Assembly (NCBI RefSeq): GCF_016863655.1
Contig: NZ_BOPH01000079.1
Span: 1 to 60,922 of the forward strand
DNA: 60,922 nt
From: Virgisporangium ochraceum
GTDB lineage: Bacteria; Actinomycetota; Actinomycetes; Mycobacteriales; Micromonosporaceae
Direction of reading: 5' to 3'
The notes under the pieces are model-generated. The model worked only from the letters and a program-made list of their open reading frames with translations. It was not told where the DNA came from and ran no database searches. Shown here piece after piece: positions 1 through 9,096 of the stretch. The position numbers and the translations under genes are program-made. How positions within the stretch are numbered: the stretch's first letter is position 1; each line of letters starts with the position of its first letter.

Positions 1-101
1 CGACGATCAGGGCATGGCGGGCAGTGGCGGCGGGGTCCCTCCGAGCTGAAATGCCGGCTTTGCCCAGTCCACGACTGCGCGCGAACCTGCGATTCAGGAC
101 G

Positions 102-1082
102 CTAGGAGAGCCCACCGAAGAGCGTGGTGACCGAGCCGTCGTCGAAGACCTCGCGGATGGCACGGGCGATCAGCGGCGCGATCGACAGCACGGTGATCTT
201 GTCGAGGACCTTCTGCGCGGGCAGCGGCAGCGTGTTGGTGACCACGACCTCGCTGATCTTGCTGTTGTGCAGCCGCTCGGTGGCCGGGTCGCTGAGGATC
301 GCGTGGGTGGCGGCGACCACGACGTCGGCCGCGCCCTCGTCGAACAGGATCTCGGCGGCCCGCACGATCGTGCCGCCGGTGTCGATCATGTCGTCGACGA
401 TGATGCAGACCCGGCCCTCGACGTCGCCGACCACCCGGTTGGCGACGATCTGGTTCGGCTTCATCGGGTCGCGCGTCTTGTGGATGAACGCCAGCGGGCA
501 ACCGCCCAGCCGGTCGGTCCAGCGCTCGGCGACCCGCACCCGCCCGGAGTCGGGCGCGACGACCGTGATCGGCCGGTCACCCCACTTCTCCTCGACGTAC
601 TCGGCCAGCAGGTTCATCGCGAACAAGTGGTCGACCGGGCCGTCGAAGAAGCCCTGCACCTGCGCGGTGTGCAGGTCGACGGTGAGGATGCGGTCGGCGC
701 CGGCCGTCTTGTACAGGTCGGCCATCAGCCGCGCCGAGATCGGCTCGCGGCCCTTGTGCTTCTTGTCCTGCCGCGCGTACGGGTAGAACGGCAGCACGAC
801 GGTGATCCGCTTGGCCGACCCGCGCTTGAGCGCGTCGACCATGATCAGCGACTCCATCATCCACTTGTTCACCGGCGACGACATCGACTCGACGACGAAC
901 GCGTCGCAGCCGCGCACCGACTCCCGGTAACGGACGAAGATCTCACCGTTGGCGAAGTCGTACGCGTCCATCGGCGTCGGCCTGACGCCGAGCACCCCGC
1001 CGATCTCCTCGGCCAACTCGGGGAAGGCCCGCCCGCTGAACAGCATCAGCGACTTGCGGTTCTCGGCCTGGATGCTGCTCAT
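102..1082 (-). CDS. prs: Ribose-phosphate pyrophosphokinase (PRPP synthetase)
   Basis: Makes 5-phosphoribosyl-1-pyrophosphate from ribose 5-phosphate and ATP in the cytosol, feeding purine, pyrimidine, His, Trp and NAD synthesis. The 326-residue product has the usual family length. The catalytic flexible loop reads YPYARQDKK, and the PRPP-binding signature VDDMIDTGGT lies in the C-terminal half. I chose the ATG at 1082 because GGGGAG lies about 10 nt upstream and the protein then opens with the family-typical SSIQAENRKSLMLFSG. In-frame starts farther upstream (for example 1142) would add an atypical tail. It lies 64 nt downstream of glmU on the same strand, the conserved actinobacterial glmU-prs order, so co-transcription is likely. 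Confidence 0.96.
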   Translation of the reverse strand: MSSIQAENRKSLMLFSGRAFPELAEEIGGVLGVRPTPMDAYDFANGEIFVRYRESVRGCDAFVVESMSSPVNKWMMESLIMVDALKRGSAKRITVVLPFYPYARQDKKHKGREPISARLMADLYKTAGADRILTVDLHTAQVQGFFDGPVDHLFAMNLLAEYVEEKWGDRPITVVAPDSGRVRVAERWTDRLGGCPLAFIHKTRDPMKPNQIVANRVVGDVEGRVCIIVDDMIDTGGTIVRAAEILFDEGAADVVVAATHAILSDPATERLHNSKISEVVVTNTLPLPAQKVLDKITVLSIAPLIARAIREVFDDGSVTTLFGGLS

Positions 1083-1146
1083 CGATCGGCTCGCTCCCCG
1101 ACTCACGCCCGTGTCCTGCCGGGGCACGTCCGTCACCGTCATGTGG

Positions 1147-2595
1147 TCAGCCCGTCTGTTGCTCGTCTGGTCCGATCGCGTCTGATGACGCCGCCGCCTC
1201 GGCGGCCCGCGCGGCCGCCGTTCCCGGCCGCCGGAGGGCCACCCAGCCCTCGACGTTGCGCTGGGTACCCCGCGCGATGCCGAGCGCGCCCGGCGGCACA
1301 TCGTTCACGATCACGCTGCCGGCCGCGGTGTAGGCGCCGTCGCCGACCTCGACCGGTGCAACGAACATGTTGTCAGCACCGGTCCGGGCATGTGCACCGA
1401 TCACGGTGTGATGTTTCCGTACCCCGTCATAGTTGACGGTAACCGTTGCGGCGCCGACGTTCGAATGCTCACCGACGGTCGCGTCACCGATGTACGACAG
1501 GTGCGGAACCTTCGCTCCCTCGCCCAGCTTCGCGTTCTTGGTCTCCACGAACGTGCCAACCTTCGCGGTGGCGGCGAGGACGGTGCCGGGGCGCAGGTAC
1601 GCGTACGGACCGACGTTCGCGCCGGCGCCGATCTCGGCCTGCACGGCGTGCGCACGCACCACGCTGGCGCCCTCACCCACGGTGGTGTCGATCAGGCTCG
1701 TGTCGGGCCCGACGGTGGCGCTCCGCGCGACCACCGTGGCGCCACGCAGGTGCGTGTTCGGCTCGATGACCGCGTCGGGCTCGACCCGCGCGGTGACGTC
1801 AATCCAGGTGCTGGTCGGGTCGACGATGCCGGCACCGGCGCGCATCCACCCGGCGTTCACCCGGTCGCGCATCACCGCACGGAGCGTGGCCAGCTCCACC
1901 CGGTCGTTGGCGCCCATCGTCTCGTCGGGGTCGTCGGTGCGGTGCGCCCGCACCAGCAGACCGCCGTCGACCATGAGCCCCGCGACGTCGGTGAGATACT
2001 CCTCACCCTGGTCGTTGTCGGTGGAGATCTTGCCGAGCATCTCGCGCAGGGCCACGCCGTCGAACGCGTACGCGCCCGCGTTGATCTCGTCGATCGCCCG
2101 TTCTTCGGGGGACGCGTCGCGCTGCTCGACGATGCGGGTCACCGACCCGTCGGCACCACGGACGATCCGGCCCGCGCCGCCCGGGTCGGCCACCCTCGCG
2201 GTGAGCAGCGTGACACCGGCCTTCGCCGCCTCGTGCCCCTCGACCAGCCCCCGGAGCGTCTCCGGCGTGATCATCGGCAGGTCGCCGTTGAGAACCACGA
2301 TGGGACCGGCGTCGTCGGGCACGTCCTCGAGCGCGACCCGCACCGCGTGACCGGTGCCCTTCTGCTCGGTCTGGAGCACCGTGCCGGCGTGCGGGGCGAC
2401 CTCGGCCACGTGTTCGGCGACGCGCTCCGCGCCCCGACCGATCACCACCAGCACCCGGGACCCGGGTAACGCGCTGTCGACCGCGGTGAGCACGTGCCCG
2501 ACGAGGGTACGGCCGAGAACGGGGTGCAGGACCTTGGGGAGATCGGACTTCATCCGCTTCCCCACGCCCGCGGCAAGGACGATCACGGTGCGCAT
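1147..2595 (-). CDS. glmU: Bifunctional UDP-GlcNAc pyrophosphorylase / glucosamine-1-phosphate acetyltransferase
   Basis: Acetylates glucosamine 1-phosphate and then uridylates it, giving UDP-GlcNAc for peptidoglycan. The 482-residue product starts with the nucleotidyltransferase loop LAAGVGKRMKS (canonical form GxGTRM, so Thr is Lys here). The N-terminal half is the uridylyltransferase domain. From about residue 250 a hexapeptide left-handed beta-helix follows, with the acetyltransferase signature region around HLSYIGDATVGEHSNVGA. The ATG at 2595 is preceded by GAGGGAG. The open frame extends upstream through the tRNA gene, but that part is spurious. The C-terminal tail is Ala-rich, as in other actinobacterial GlmU proteins. 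It is first in the glmU-prs pair. Confidence 0.96.
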   Translation of the reverse strand: MRTVIVLAAGVGKRMKSDLPKVLHPVLGRTLVGHVLTAVDSALPGSRVLVVIGRGAERVAEHVAEVAPHAGTVLQTEQKGTGHAVRVALEDVPDDAGPIVVLNGDLPMITPETLRGLVEGHEAAKAGVTLLTARVADPGGAGRIVRGADGSVTRIVEQRDASPEERAIDEINAGAYAFDGVALREMLGKISTDNDQGEEYLTDVAGLMVDGGLLVRAHRTDDPDETMGANDRVELATLRAVMRDRVNAGWMRAGAGIVDPTSTWIDVTARVEPDAVIEPNTHLRGATVVARSATVGPDTSLIDTTVGEGASVVRAHAVQAEIGAGANVGPYAYLRPGTVLAATAKVGTFVETKNAKLGEGAKVPHLSYIGDATVGEHSNVGAATVTVNYDGVRKHHTVIGAHARTGADNMFVAPVEVGDGAYTAAGSVIVNDVPPGALGIARGTQRNVEGWVALRRPGTAAARAAEAAASSDAIGPDEQQTG

Positions 2596-2758
2596 TTGCG
2601 CTCCCTCGACATGAGCCAGCAGGAACCTCGGCCATGGTAGCCAGCGGGCGTCGGCCGGCCGGGGCGCGGGTGAGGGTGGACGACCGGATCGGCGGACCGG
2701 CCGAACCCGATCGGGTGGCCCGATCGGGTGGACGGCCCGCGCGGCACAGGACGTAAAG

Positions 2759-2830
2759 CTCGGCGGCCAGGACTCGAACCCGGAACATTTGGACCAAAAC
2801 CAAAGGTGTTGCCGATTACACCACCGCCGA
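2759..2830 (-). tRNA. tRNA-Gln (anticodon TTG)
   Basis: A 72-nt cloverleaf can be folded by eye. The acceptor stem is TCGGCGG/CCGCCGA with discriminator G. The D stem is GTGT/ACAC, and the anticodon stem TTTGG/CCAAA encloses loop TTTTGGT (anticodon TTG, reads CAA). The T arm is CCGGG-TTCGAGT-CCTGG. No 3' CCA is encoded. It sits upstream of glmU on the same strand. Confidence 0.93.
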
Positions 2831-3012
2831 AAGCCTGCCCAGCGTATCGAATCGAACCCCACCAGGCGACGCCGTTACCGCCGCGTCGGCACGGTTGGCG
2901 CGCCGCAGCCGTTTCGCTCCACCGGGTGCGGGTACGCCGGTGTCCATCGCGCTACACCGCGCGACATTCGAACACCCGTACGTCAAAACGTGGCATGCGG
3001 ACCGCTTGGAAG

Positions 3013-3041
3013 CTACGGTTCCGTAGGTTACGGTGACGTAG
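3013..3041. promoter_or_regulatory. Two tandem TACG...CGTA palindromes upstream of the desaturase
   Basis: Within the otherwise gene-free 2831-3292 stretch lie TACGGTTCCGTA (3014-3025, extendable to the perfect CTACGGTTCCGTAG) and TACGGTGACGTA (3029-3040), spaced 15 bp apart. Tandem palindromes of this size suit a TetR-family dimer. The TetR gene co-transcribed with the desaturase is the obvious candidate, so this may be an autoregulated fatty-acid-responsive operator. The distance to the desaturase start is about 250 nt, which implies a long leader. Nothing else is recognisable in the gap. Confidence 0.45.
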
Positions 3042-3292
3042 GCGTAGCCGAAGTGACAGAGGGCGCGGCAGAGGGCGTGGAGCCCCTGTCCGGCACCCGG
3101 TCACGCGGGGACGGCCGCCGCGACATGCAGGCCCACAGACCCACGAACACAGCAGCACATCGGGCCCACAAGCACGGCAGGCAGACCGCCGCCACACATC
3201 CGGCCAATCTCCGATCTCAGGTCAGCCTCGGAACCACAATCAGGCTGACCGGCCCACACGTACCCAGCCCCCAGTCATCCAGCGAGGTGCCA

Positions 3293-4273
3293 GTGACCGC
3301 CGTACTCGAACCGACCCCGACGCCCGCCGATCAGGAGGCGGGTCCCAAGCCGCTGACCACCGGCAAGCAGTCGATGGGGATCCTCATCGGGCTGTGGGTG
3401 ATCGTGGTCCTCCCCTTCGTGGCGCTGATCGCCGCCGTCCCGGTCGCCTGGGGCTGGGGGATGAGCTGGATCGACGTCGTGATGTTCGTGTTCTTCTACT
3501 GCGTCGCGGGCATCGGGATCGGCACCGGTTTCCACCGGTACCTGACGCACGGCTCGTTCAAGGCGAAGCGTCCGCTGCGGATCGCGCTGGCGCTGGCCGG
3601 ATCGTTCGCCATCGAGGGCCAGCCCACCCAGTGGGTCGCCGACCACCGCCGTCACCACGCGTTCTCCGACCGCGAGGGCGACCCGCACTCCCCGTGGCGG
3701 TTCGGCGAGAGCTTCTGGGGCCTCACCAAGGGCCTGTTCTACGCGCACATGGGCTGGCTCTTCCATCGCGACCTGTCGAACCCGGGGCGGTTCGCGCCGG
3801 ACCTCGTGGCCGACAAGGACATCCAGCGCGTCGACAAGGCGTTCCTGTGGATCGTGGCGGCGTCGGTCGGGTTGCCGGGCGTCATCGGTGGCCTGGTGAC
3901 GTGGTCGTGGCAGGGCGCGCTGGCCGGGCTCTTCTGGGCCGGGCTGGTGCGGATCGCGCTGCTGCACCACGTCACGTGGTCGATCAACTCGGTGTGCCAC
4001 GTCTACGGCGAGCGTCCGTTCGAGACCCGCGAGGGCGACAAGGCGTCGAACTTCTGGCCGCTGGCGATCCTGTCGTTCGGTGAGAGCTGGCACAACCTGC
4101 ACCACGCCGACCCCACCTGTGCCCGGCACGGCGTCGACAAGGGACAGATCGACATCAACGCCCGGGTGATCTGGCTGTTCGAGAAGCTGGGCTGGGTTTC
4201 CAACGTGCGCTGGCCCAAGGCCGACCGGTTGGATGCGAAACGGCTCGCGGGCACTGGCACGATGGGTAAGTGA
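3293..4273 (+). CDS. Membrane acyl-CoA (delta-9 type) fatty acid desaturase
   Basis: Integral-membrane di-iron desaturase that introduces a cis double bond into acyl-CoA, adjusting membrane fluidity. The 326-residue product shows the three histidine boxes of the family: HRYLTH, DHRRHH and WHNLHH, with hydrophobic pairs of helices between them. The GTG at 3293 is preceded by GAGG with 5-nt spacing. The open frame reaches far upstream but that part is low-complexity and non-homologous in character. Its stop overlaps the start of the downstream TetR gene (GTGA), so the two are translationally coupled. An electron donor is not encoded nearby. Confidence 0.93.
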   Translation: MTAVLEPTPTPADQEAGPKPLTTGKQSMGILIGLWVIVVLPFVALIAAVPVAWGWGMSWIDVVMFVFFYCVAGIGIGTGFHRYLTHGSFKAKRPLRIALALAGSFAIEGQPTQWVADHRRHHAFSDREGDPHSPWRFGESFWGLTKGLFYAHMGWLFHRDLSNPGRFAPDLVADKDIQRVDKAFLWIVAASVGLPGVIGGLVTWSWQGALAGLFWAGLVRIALLHHVTWSINSVCHVYGERPFETREGDKASNFWPLAILSFGESWHNLHHADPTCARHGVDKGQIDINARVIWLFEKLGWVSNVRWPKADRLDAKRLAGTGTMGK

Positions 4274-4992
4274 CCGACGGGTATCTCAGCGAGTCCAGCG
4301 AACCCGCACCACCGCCTCCGAACAGCATCCCGCCCCCGAAGGCGGTGCCGCCCACGGTGGCACCGCCGAAGAACAGCCGGGTCCGGATGTCTTCGGCGCA
4401 GCGCCGCGAGCAGCTCATCCTGATCGGCCGGCAGCTGTTCGCGGAGAAGGGATTCGACGCCACCTCCGTCGAGGAGGTGGCGGCTCGCGCGAAAGTGTCC
4501 AAACCGGTGGTGTACGAGCACTTCGGTGGCAAGGAGGGCCTGTACGCGGTCGTCGTCGACCGGGAGGTGCGGGCCCTGCTGCACCAGATCGCCACGGCAC
4601 TCACCGCGGGCCACCCGCACGAGCTGCTCGAGCAGGCGGCGCTGGCGCTGCTGGACTACATCGAGGGCGAGACCGACGGGTTCCGCGTGCTGGTCCGCGA
4701 GTCTCCGGTGATGTCGGCGACGGGCAACTTCTCCAGCGTCCTCAACGACATCGCCCACCAGGTGGAGCACATTCTCGGCGCCGAGTTCAAGACGCGCGGC
4801 TACGACCCGAAGCTGGCCGAGCTGTACGCGCAGGCGCTGGTGGGGATGGTCGCCCTGACCGGCCGCTGGTGGCTGGAGGTGCGCAAGCCCCGCAAGGAGA
4901 CGGTCGCCGCGCACCTGGTGAACCTGGCCTGGAACGGCCTGTCGCACCTGGAGGCGAAGCCGCGCCTGGTCACCAGGCGCGGCAGCCGCTGA
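4270..4992 (+). CDS. TetR/AcrR family transcriptional regulator
   Basis: The 240-residue protein has a Pro-rich N-terminal extension of about 35 residues. A TetR helix-turn-helix follows (about residues 40-90): GRQLFAEKGFDATSVEEVA and then VSKPVVYEHFGGKE. The C-terminal helical domain probably binds a ligand. The GTG start overlaps the desaturase stop, so regulator and enzyme are made from one transcript, and an acyl-CoA or fatty-acid effector is a reasonable inference. The likely operator is the tandem palindrome at 3013-3041. It meets the DUF4383 gene tail-to-tail with 3 nt between the stops. Confidence 0.9.
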   Translation: MTDGYLSESSEPAPPPPNSIPPPKAVPPTVAPPKNSRVRMSSAQRREQLILIGRQLFAEKGFDATSVEEVAARAKVSKPVVYEHFGGKEGLYAVVVDREVRALLHQIATALTAGHPHELLEQAALALLDYIEGETDGFRVLVRESPVMSATGNFSSVLNDIAHQVEHILGAEFKTRGYDPKLAELYAQALVGMVALTGRWWLEVRKPRKETVAAHLVNLAWNGLSHLEAKPRLVTRRGSR

Positions 4993-4995
4993 CTC

Positions 4996-5481
4996 TCAGG
5001 CGTTCACGCGCGGGTTCGGGTGCTGCACGTCGCTGACGTCGTGGCGCTCCGAGTGGTCGGAGCGGCCGATCTTGGCGTACAGGCTGCTCGCGAGGATCAG
5101 CGTGCCCACGCTCATGACCACGACGACCGAGGTCATGTTGAAGCCGAGGATGTTGGCGTCGGTGCGCAGCACGGCCATCGCCAGCAGGGTGACGATCACC
5201 AGGATCTGCCCGATCCAGAAGTTGCCGAAGTGGTCGAGGTTGCGCCCGACGATGGTCACGAGGACCACGATGCCGCCCAGCACCAGCAGCATGCCTGAGC
5301 TCGCCGGGTTGAGCTGCTGGCCGAACACCTCGGGCAGGTCGTCCTGGGCGAACAGCTCCAGGCCGCTGGTCTCGACGATGCCGTAGACCCCCAGCGCCAC
5401 CAGGTACAGCCCGCTCAGCGCGGCGACCGCCCGCCACAGGCCCCGCAGGTGGTGGTTGATCGGGATGTGTGCCAGGTACAT
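4996..5481 (-). CDS. DUF4383-family four-helix membrane protein
   Basis: 161 residues with four hydrophobic segments (about residues 15-38, 58-80, 90-107 and 117-137) and a short hydrophilic, His-rich C-terminus. The pattern of loops and the NPASSGMLLVLGG segment fit the actinobacterial DUF4383 membrane family, whose function is unknown. The ATG at 5481 follows the neighbouring ABC-F stop by about 50 nt on the same strand. No catalytic residues can be recognised. Confidence 0.8.
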   Translation of the reverse strand: MYLAHIPINHHLRGLWRAVAALSGLYLVALGVYGIVETSGLELFAQDDLPEVFGQQLNPASSGMLLVLGGIVVLVTIVGRNLDHFGNFWIGQILVIVTLLAMAVLRTDANILGFNMTSVVVVMSVGTLILASSLYAKIGRSDHSERHDVSDVQHPNPRVNA

Positions 5482-5531
5482 GGTTCAGATTCTCGCCTAC
5501 CCGGCGAAGCCGCGCGGCGCGGGGGCCGAAA

Positions 5532-7280
5532 CTACTCAGCGGCGAGGAGCCAGGCCTCCTCGGCCGCCTCGCGCTCGGCCCGCACGTCGCGCAGTTCCTG
5601 GTCGAGTGCCGCCACCTTCTCGTAGTCGGTGGCGTGCTCGGCCAGCTGCGCGTGCAGCTTCTCCTCGCGCCTGGTGAGGCGGTCGACCACTTTCTCCAGC
5701 CGGGCCATCTCCTTCTGGGCCGCGCGGGAGTCGCTCTTCGTCGGGCGCGCGGCCGCGTTCGAAGTCGAGGTGACCGGCGTGAGCAGCGACAGGTACTCGT
5801 CGACCCCGCCGGGCAGGTCGCGCAGGTGGCCGTCGCCGAACATGCCGATCATCCGGTCGCAGACCCGTTCCAGCAGGTACCGGTCGTGCGAGGCGACCAC
5901 GAGGGTGCCCGGCCAGGAGTCGAGCAGGTCCTCCAGCGCGGCCAGCGTGTCGATGTCCAGGTCGTTGGTGGGCTCGTCGAGCAGGAGCACGTTCGGCTCG
6001 GCGGCCAGCAGCCGCAGCAGCTGCAGCCGGCGCCGCTCGCCACCGGAGAGGTCACCGACGACCGTCCACAGGCGACGGTCGGTGAACCCGAACTCCTCGG
6101 CCAGCTGCGCGGCGGAGATCTCGCGCTTGCCGAGCACCACCCGTCGGGCGATCTCCTCGACCGCCTCCAGCACCCGGGCACCGAGCGGCAGCTCGCCGAG
6201 CTCCTGCGACAGGAACGCCGGCCGCACCGTCGAGCCGACCCGCACCGTCCCACGATCGGGCTTGACCGTGCCCGCGAGCACGCGCAGGAGCGTCGACTTC
6301 CCGCTGCCGTTCGCACCGAGCAGCCCGATCCGGTCGCCCGGCCCGACCAGCCAGTCCACAGTGGACAGGATCGGCTTGCCGTAGGAGAGCGACACGTCCG
6401 ACAGCTCGTACACCTGCTTGCCCAGGCGGGCCGTCGCCAGCTTGTGCAGCGTCACGGTGTCGCGGGCCGGCGGAACGTCGGCGATCAGCGCGTTGGCCGC
6501 GTCGATGCGGAACTTCGGCTTCGACGTGCGCGCCGGCGGCCCGCGCCGCAACCACGCGATCTCCTTGCGCAGCAGGTTCTGCCGGCGGGCCTCGGTGGCG
6601 GCGGCGACCCGCTCGCGTTCGGCCCGGGCCAGCACCCACGCCGCGTAGCCGCCCTCGTACGCGCGCACCGTGCCGCCGCCGACCTCCCACGTCGAGGTGC
6701 AGACCGCGTCGAGGAACCAGCGGTCGTGGGTCACGACGACCAGCGCACCGCGGTGGCGCACCAGGTGGTCGGCGAGCCAGCGCACGCCGGCGAGGTCGAG
6801 GTGGTTGGTCGGCTCGTCCAGAACCAGGACATCGGACGCGCGGACCAGCAGTGCCGCGAGCGCGACCCGCCGCCGCTCCCCGCCCGACATCGGTCCGACG
6901 GTCGAGTCGAGGCCGAGCCGGTCGAGGCCGAGGCCGTCGAGCACGGTGCGGACGGCGGCGTCGCCGGCCCACTCGTGCTCGGCGTCGAACCCGGCCGGCA
7001 GCCACGCGGCGCCGATCACGACGTCGCGAACGGTGGCGTTGGGCGGCAGGTCCAACTGCTGCGGCAGGGTGGCCACGCGCAGGTCGCGGCGGTGCGTCAC
7101 GCGTCCCGAATCGGGTTCGTCGGCAGCGGCGAGCAGGCGCAGGAGCGTGGTCTTGCCCGCCCCGTTGAGCCCGACCACGCCGACCCGGTCTGCCTCGTCG
7201 AGCCCCAGCGACACCGACTCGAGGAGGGCCGAGTCGGGGTAGGCCTTGGACACGCGGTCCAGGTTGATCACGTTGGCCAT
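5532..7280 (-). CDS. ABC-F family ATP-binding protein
   Basis: A 582-residue soluble protein with two ABC ATPase cassettes and no membrane domain, as in ABC-F proteins that act on the ribosome (translation factors or antibiotic-resistance proteins). The Walker A motifs are GLNGAGKTT near the start and GANGSGKST in the second cassette. Both cassettes carry SGGERRR signatures and LLLDEPTN Walker B motifs. The inter-cassette linker is basic. The C-terminal 80 residues are a charged coiled coil (KEMARLEKVVDRLTRREEK). The ATG at 7280 overlaps the ispE stop as TGATG, so it belongs to the rsmA-ispE-ABC-F operon. Its exact role cannot be told from sequence. Confidence 0.93.
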   Translation of the reverse strand: MANVINLDRVSKAYPDSALLESVSLGLDEADRVGVVGLNGAGKTTLLRLLAAADEPDSGRVTHRRDLRVATLPQQLDLPPNATVRDVVIGAAWLPAGFDAEHEWAGDAAVRTVLDGLGLDRLGLDSTVGPMSGGERRRVALAALLVRASDVLVLDEPTNHLDLAGVRWLADHLVRHRGALVVVTHDRWFLDAVCTSTWEVGGGTVRAYEGGYAAWVLARAERERVAAATEARRQNLLRKEIAWLRRGPPARTSKPKFRIDAANALIADVPPARDTVTLHKLATARLGKQVYELSDVSLSYGKPILSTVDWLVGPGDRIGLLGANGSGKSTLLRVLAGTVKPDRGTVRVGSTVRPAFLSQELGELPLGARVLEAVEEIARRVVLGKREISAAQLAEEFGFTDRRLWTVVGDLSGGERRRLQLLRLLAAEPNVLLLDEPTNDLDIDTLAALEDLLDSWPGTLVVASHDRYLLERVCDRMIGMFGDGHLRDLPGGVDEYLSLLTPVTSTSNAAARPTKSDSRAAQKEMARLEKVVDRLTRREEKLHAQLAEHATDYEKVAALDQELRDVRAEREAAEEAWLLAAE

Positions 7281-8233
7281 CAGACGACCCGGGCTCCCGG
7301 AACCGGTCCGGTCACCGCGCACGCGGTGCGACACAGGCCCGACCGCTCCAGCACGGCCACGATCTCGGCCGCGTGCCGGGCGTCGGCGGCGAGGAACACG
7401 CAGGTCGGGCCCGACCCGGACACGATGCCGCCGAGCGCCTCGACCTCGTCGGGTGCCATCAGCGTCCGCATCAGCTCCGGCCGCAGCGCGATCGCCGGAC
7501 CCTGCAGGTCGTTGACGAGCGTGGCCGCGAGGATCTCCGGGTCGCGCTGCCGCAGCGCGGCGAGCAGCGTGTCGGGCTCACCGGCCACGGTGTCGGCGAT
7601 GCCGTTCGCGCGGCGATGGTCGAGCTCGGCGTAGACCGCCGGGGTGCTCAGGCCCTCTTCGGCGAACGCCAGCACCCAGTGCCAGGTGTGGTGCGGGGCC
7701 AGCACGGGCGAGACCCGCTCGCCCCGGCCGGTGCCCAACGCGGTGCCGCCGAGCACCAGGAACGGCACGTCGGAGCCGATGTCGGCGGCGAGGTCGGCGA
7801 GCCGGTCGCGGCTCAGCCCGGTGTTCCACAACGCGTCGCAGGCCACCAGCGCGGCCGCGGCGTCGGCGCTGCCGCCGGCCAGCCCGCCGGCGATCGGGAT
7901 GTTCTTGCGCAGGTGCAGCCGGGCGTGTGGCGGGCGGCCGGTGTGCTCGGCCAGCAGGCGCGCCGCCCGGACGACGAGGTTCGACTCGTCGAGCGGCAGG
8001 TGCCCGGCACCCTCGCCCTCCATGGTCAGCGCCAGCGTGTCGCCGGGCCGCGCGGTGAGCTCGTCGTAGAGGCTCACCGCGTGGTAGACGGTGTTCAGCT
8101 CGTGGTAGCCGTCGGCCCGCAGGTCACCGACCCGCAGGTGCAGGTTGATCTTCGCCGGCACACGCACCCGGACCGGCCCGAGCCGCCCCAGCCGCGGGCG
8201 CTCGACCTCGGCCTCGTCCAGGGGCTCAGTCAC
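7280..8233 (-). CDS. ispE: 4-diphosphocytidyl-2-C-methyl-D-erythritol kinase
   Basis: GHMP kinase that phosphorylates CDP-ME in the non-mevalonate isoprenoid pathway. The 317-residue product opens with VRVPAKINLHLRV and carries the glycine-rich ATP loop PIAGGLAGGSADAAAAL near residue 120. The conserved GSGPTCVF sits near the C-terminus. The GTG start at 8233 overlaps the rsmA stop (GTGA), and the stop overlaps the ABC-F start. The rsmA-ispE pairing is standard in Actinomycetota. Confidence 0.95.
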   Translation of the reverse strand: MTEPLDEAEVERPRLGRLGPVRVRVPAKINLHLRVGDLRADGYHELNTVYHAVSLYDELTARPGDTLALTMEGEGAGHLPLDESNLVVRAARLLAEHTGRPPHARLHLRKNIPIAGGLAGGSADAAAALVACDALWNTGLSRDRLADLAADIGSDVPFLVLGGTALGTGRGERVSPVLAPHHTWHWVLAFAEEGLSTPAVYAELDHRRANGIADTVAGEPDTLLAALRQRDPEILAATLVNDLQGPAIALRPELMRTLMAPDEVEALGGIVSGSGPTCVFLAADARHAAEIVAVLERSGLCRTACAVTGPVPGARVV

Positions 8234-9096
8234 GAGTGCCGACCATACCCGCTCGCCGTCGACGCGGCGGAAGCGATGGCGGCGAACTGGGTGATCGTGA
8301 GCGCCTCGCCGCGCAGGCCGGGGTCGATCCCGGCCGCCACGAGTGCCTTCTCGGCCCGCACGGCGCCGCCGGCCCAGCCCGACAGCGCCGAGCGCAGGGT
8401 CTTGCGGCGCTGCGCGAACGCGGCGTCGACCACGGCGAACGTGCGCTCGCGGTCGCCCGGCGGCGGGTCGTGCCGGACGAACCGGACCAGCCCGCTGTCG
8501 ACGTTGGGCACCGGCCAGAAGACGGCCGGCGGCACCCGGCCCGCGGGGCGGGCGGCCGCGTACCAGGCCAGCTTGGCCGTCGGTATCCCGTAAACGCGCG
8601 ACCCGGGCTCGGCGGTGAGCCGGTCGGCCACCTCCTTCTGCACCATCACCAGGCCCGAGGCCAGCGTGGGCAGCTCGGCCAGCAGGTGCAGCACCACCGG
8701 CACGGCGACGTTGTACGGCAGGTTCGCCACCAGCGCGGTCGGTGCCGGCGCGAGGTCGGCGGCGACGACCCGCTTGGCGTCTCCACTGTGGACGGTCAGC
8801 CGGCCGGCGAGGTCGGGCGCCCGCTCGGCGACCGTCGACGGGAGGGCCGTCGCGAGCACCGGGTCGAGCTCGACCGCGTGCACGTGTGCCGCGTCGGGCA
8901 GCAGGGCCAGCGTCAGGGAACCCAGGCCCGGACCCACCTCCAGCACCACGTCGTCGGGCGACAGCTCCGCGGCGCGCACGATCCGCCGCACCGTGTTGGG
9001 GTCGTGGACGAAGTTCTGGCCGAGCGTCTTCGTGGGCCGCACGCCCAGCCGGGCGGCCAGGGTCCGGATGTCCGCCGGTCCCAGCAACGGGCTCAC
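8230..9096 (-). CDS. rsmA: 16S rRNA (adenine1518-N6/adenine1519-N6)-dimethyltransferase
   Basis: Dimethylates two adjacent adenosines near the 3' end of 16S rRNA (KsgA). The 288-residue product has the N-terminal KTLGQNFVHD motif, the SAM-binding VLEVGPGLGSLT and the catalytic NLPYNV. The GTG at 9096 overlaps the tatD stop, and a GTG three bases upstream (9099) is the alternative. The longer open frame upstream is antisense to tatD and spurious. In many relatives an rpf gene sits between tatD and rsmA; here it is absent and the two overlap. Confidence 0.95.
   Translation of the reverse strand: MSPLLGPADIRTLAARLGVRPTKTLGQNFVHDPNTVRRIVRAAELSPDDVVLEVGPGLGSLTLALLPDAAHVHAVELDPVLATALPSTVAERAPDLAGRLTVHSGDAKRVVAADLAPAPTALVANLPYNVAVPVVLHLLAELPTLASGLVMVQKEVADRLTAEPGSRVYGIPTAKLAWYAAARPAGRVPPAVFWPVPNVDSGLVRFVRHDPPPGDRERTFAVVDAAFAQRRKTLRSALSGWAGGAVRAEKALVAAGIDPGLRGEALTITQFAAIASAASTASGYGRHS

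Noticed and set aside
24..1436. 470-codon plus-strand frame at the left edge
   Set aside because: It is antisense to prs and the end of glmU, Arg/His/Asp-rich with no domain, the usual shadow of high-GC coding DNA.
5469..7634. 721-codon plus-strand frame
   Set aside because: It lies opposite the ABC-F and ispE genes, which carry full motif sets; the translation is low-complexity.
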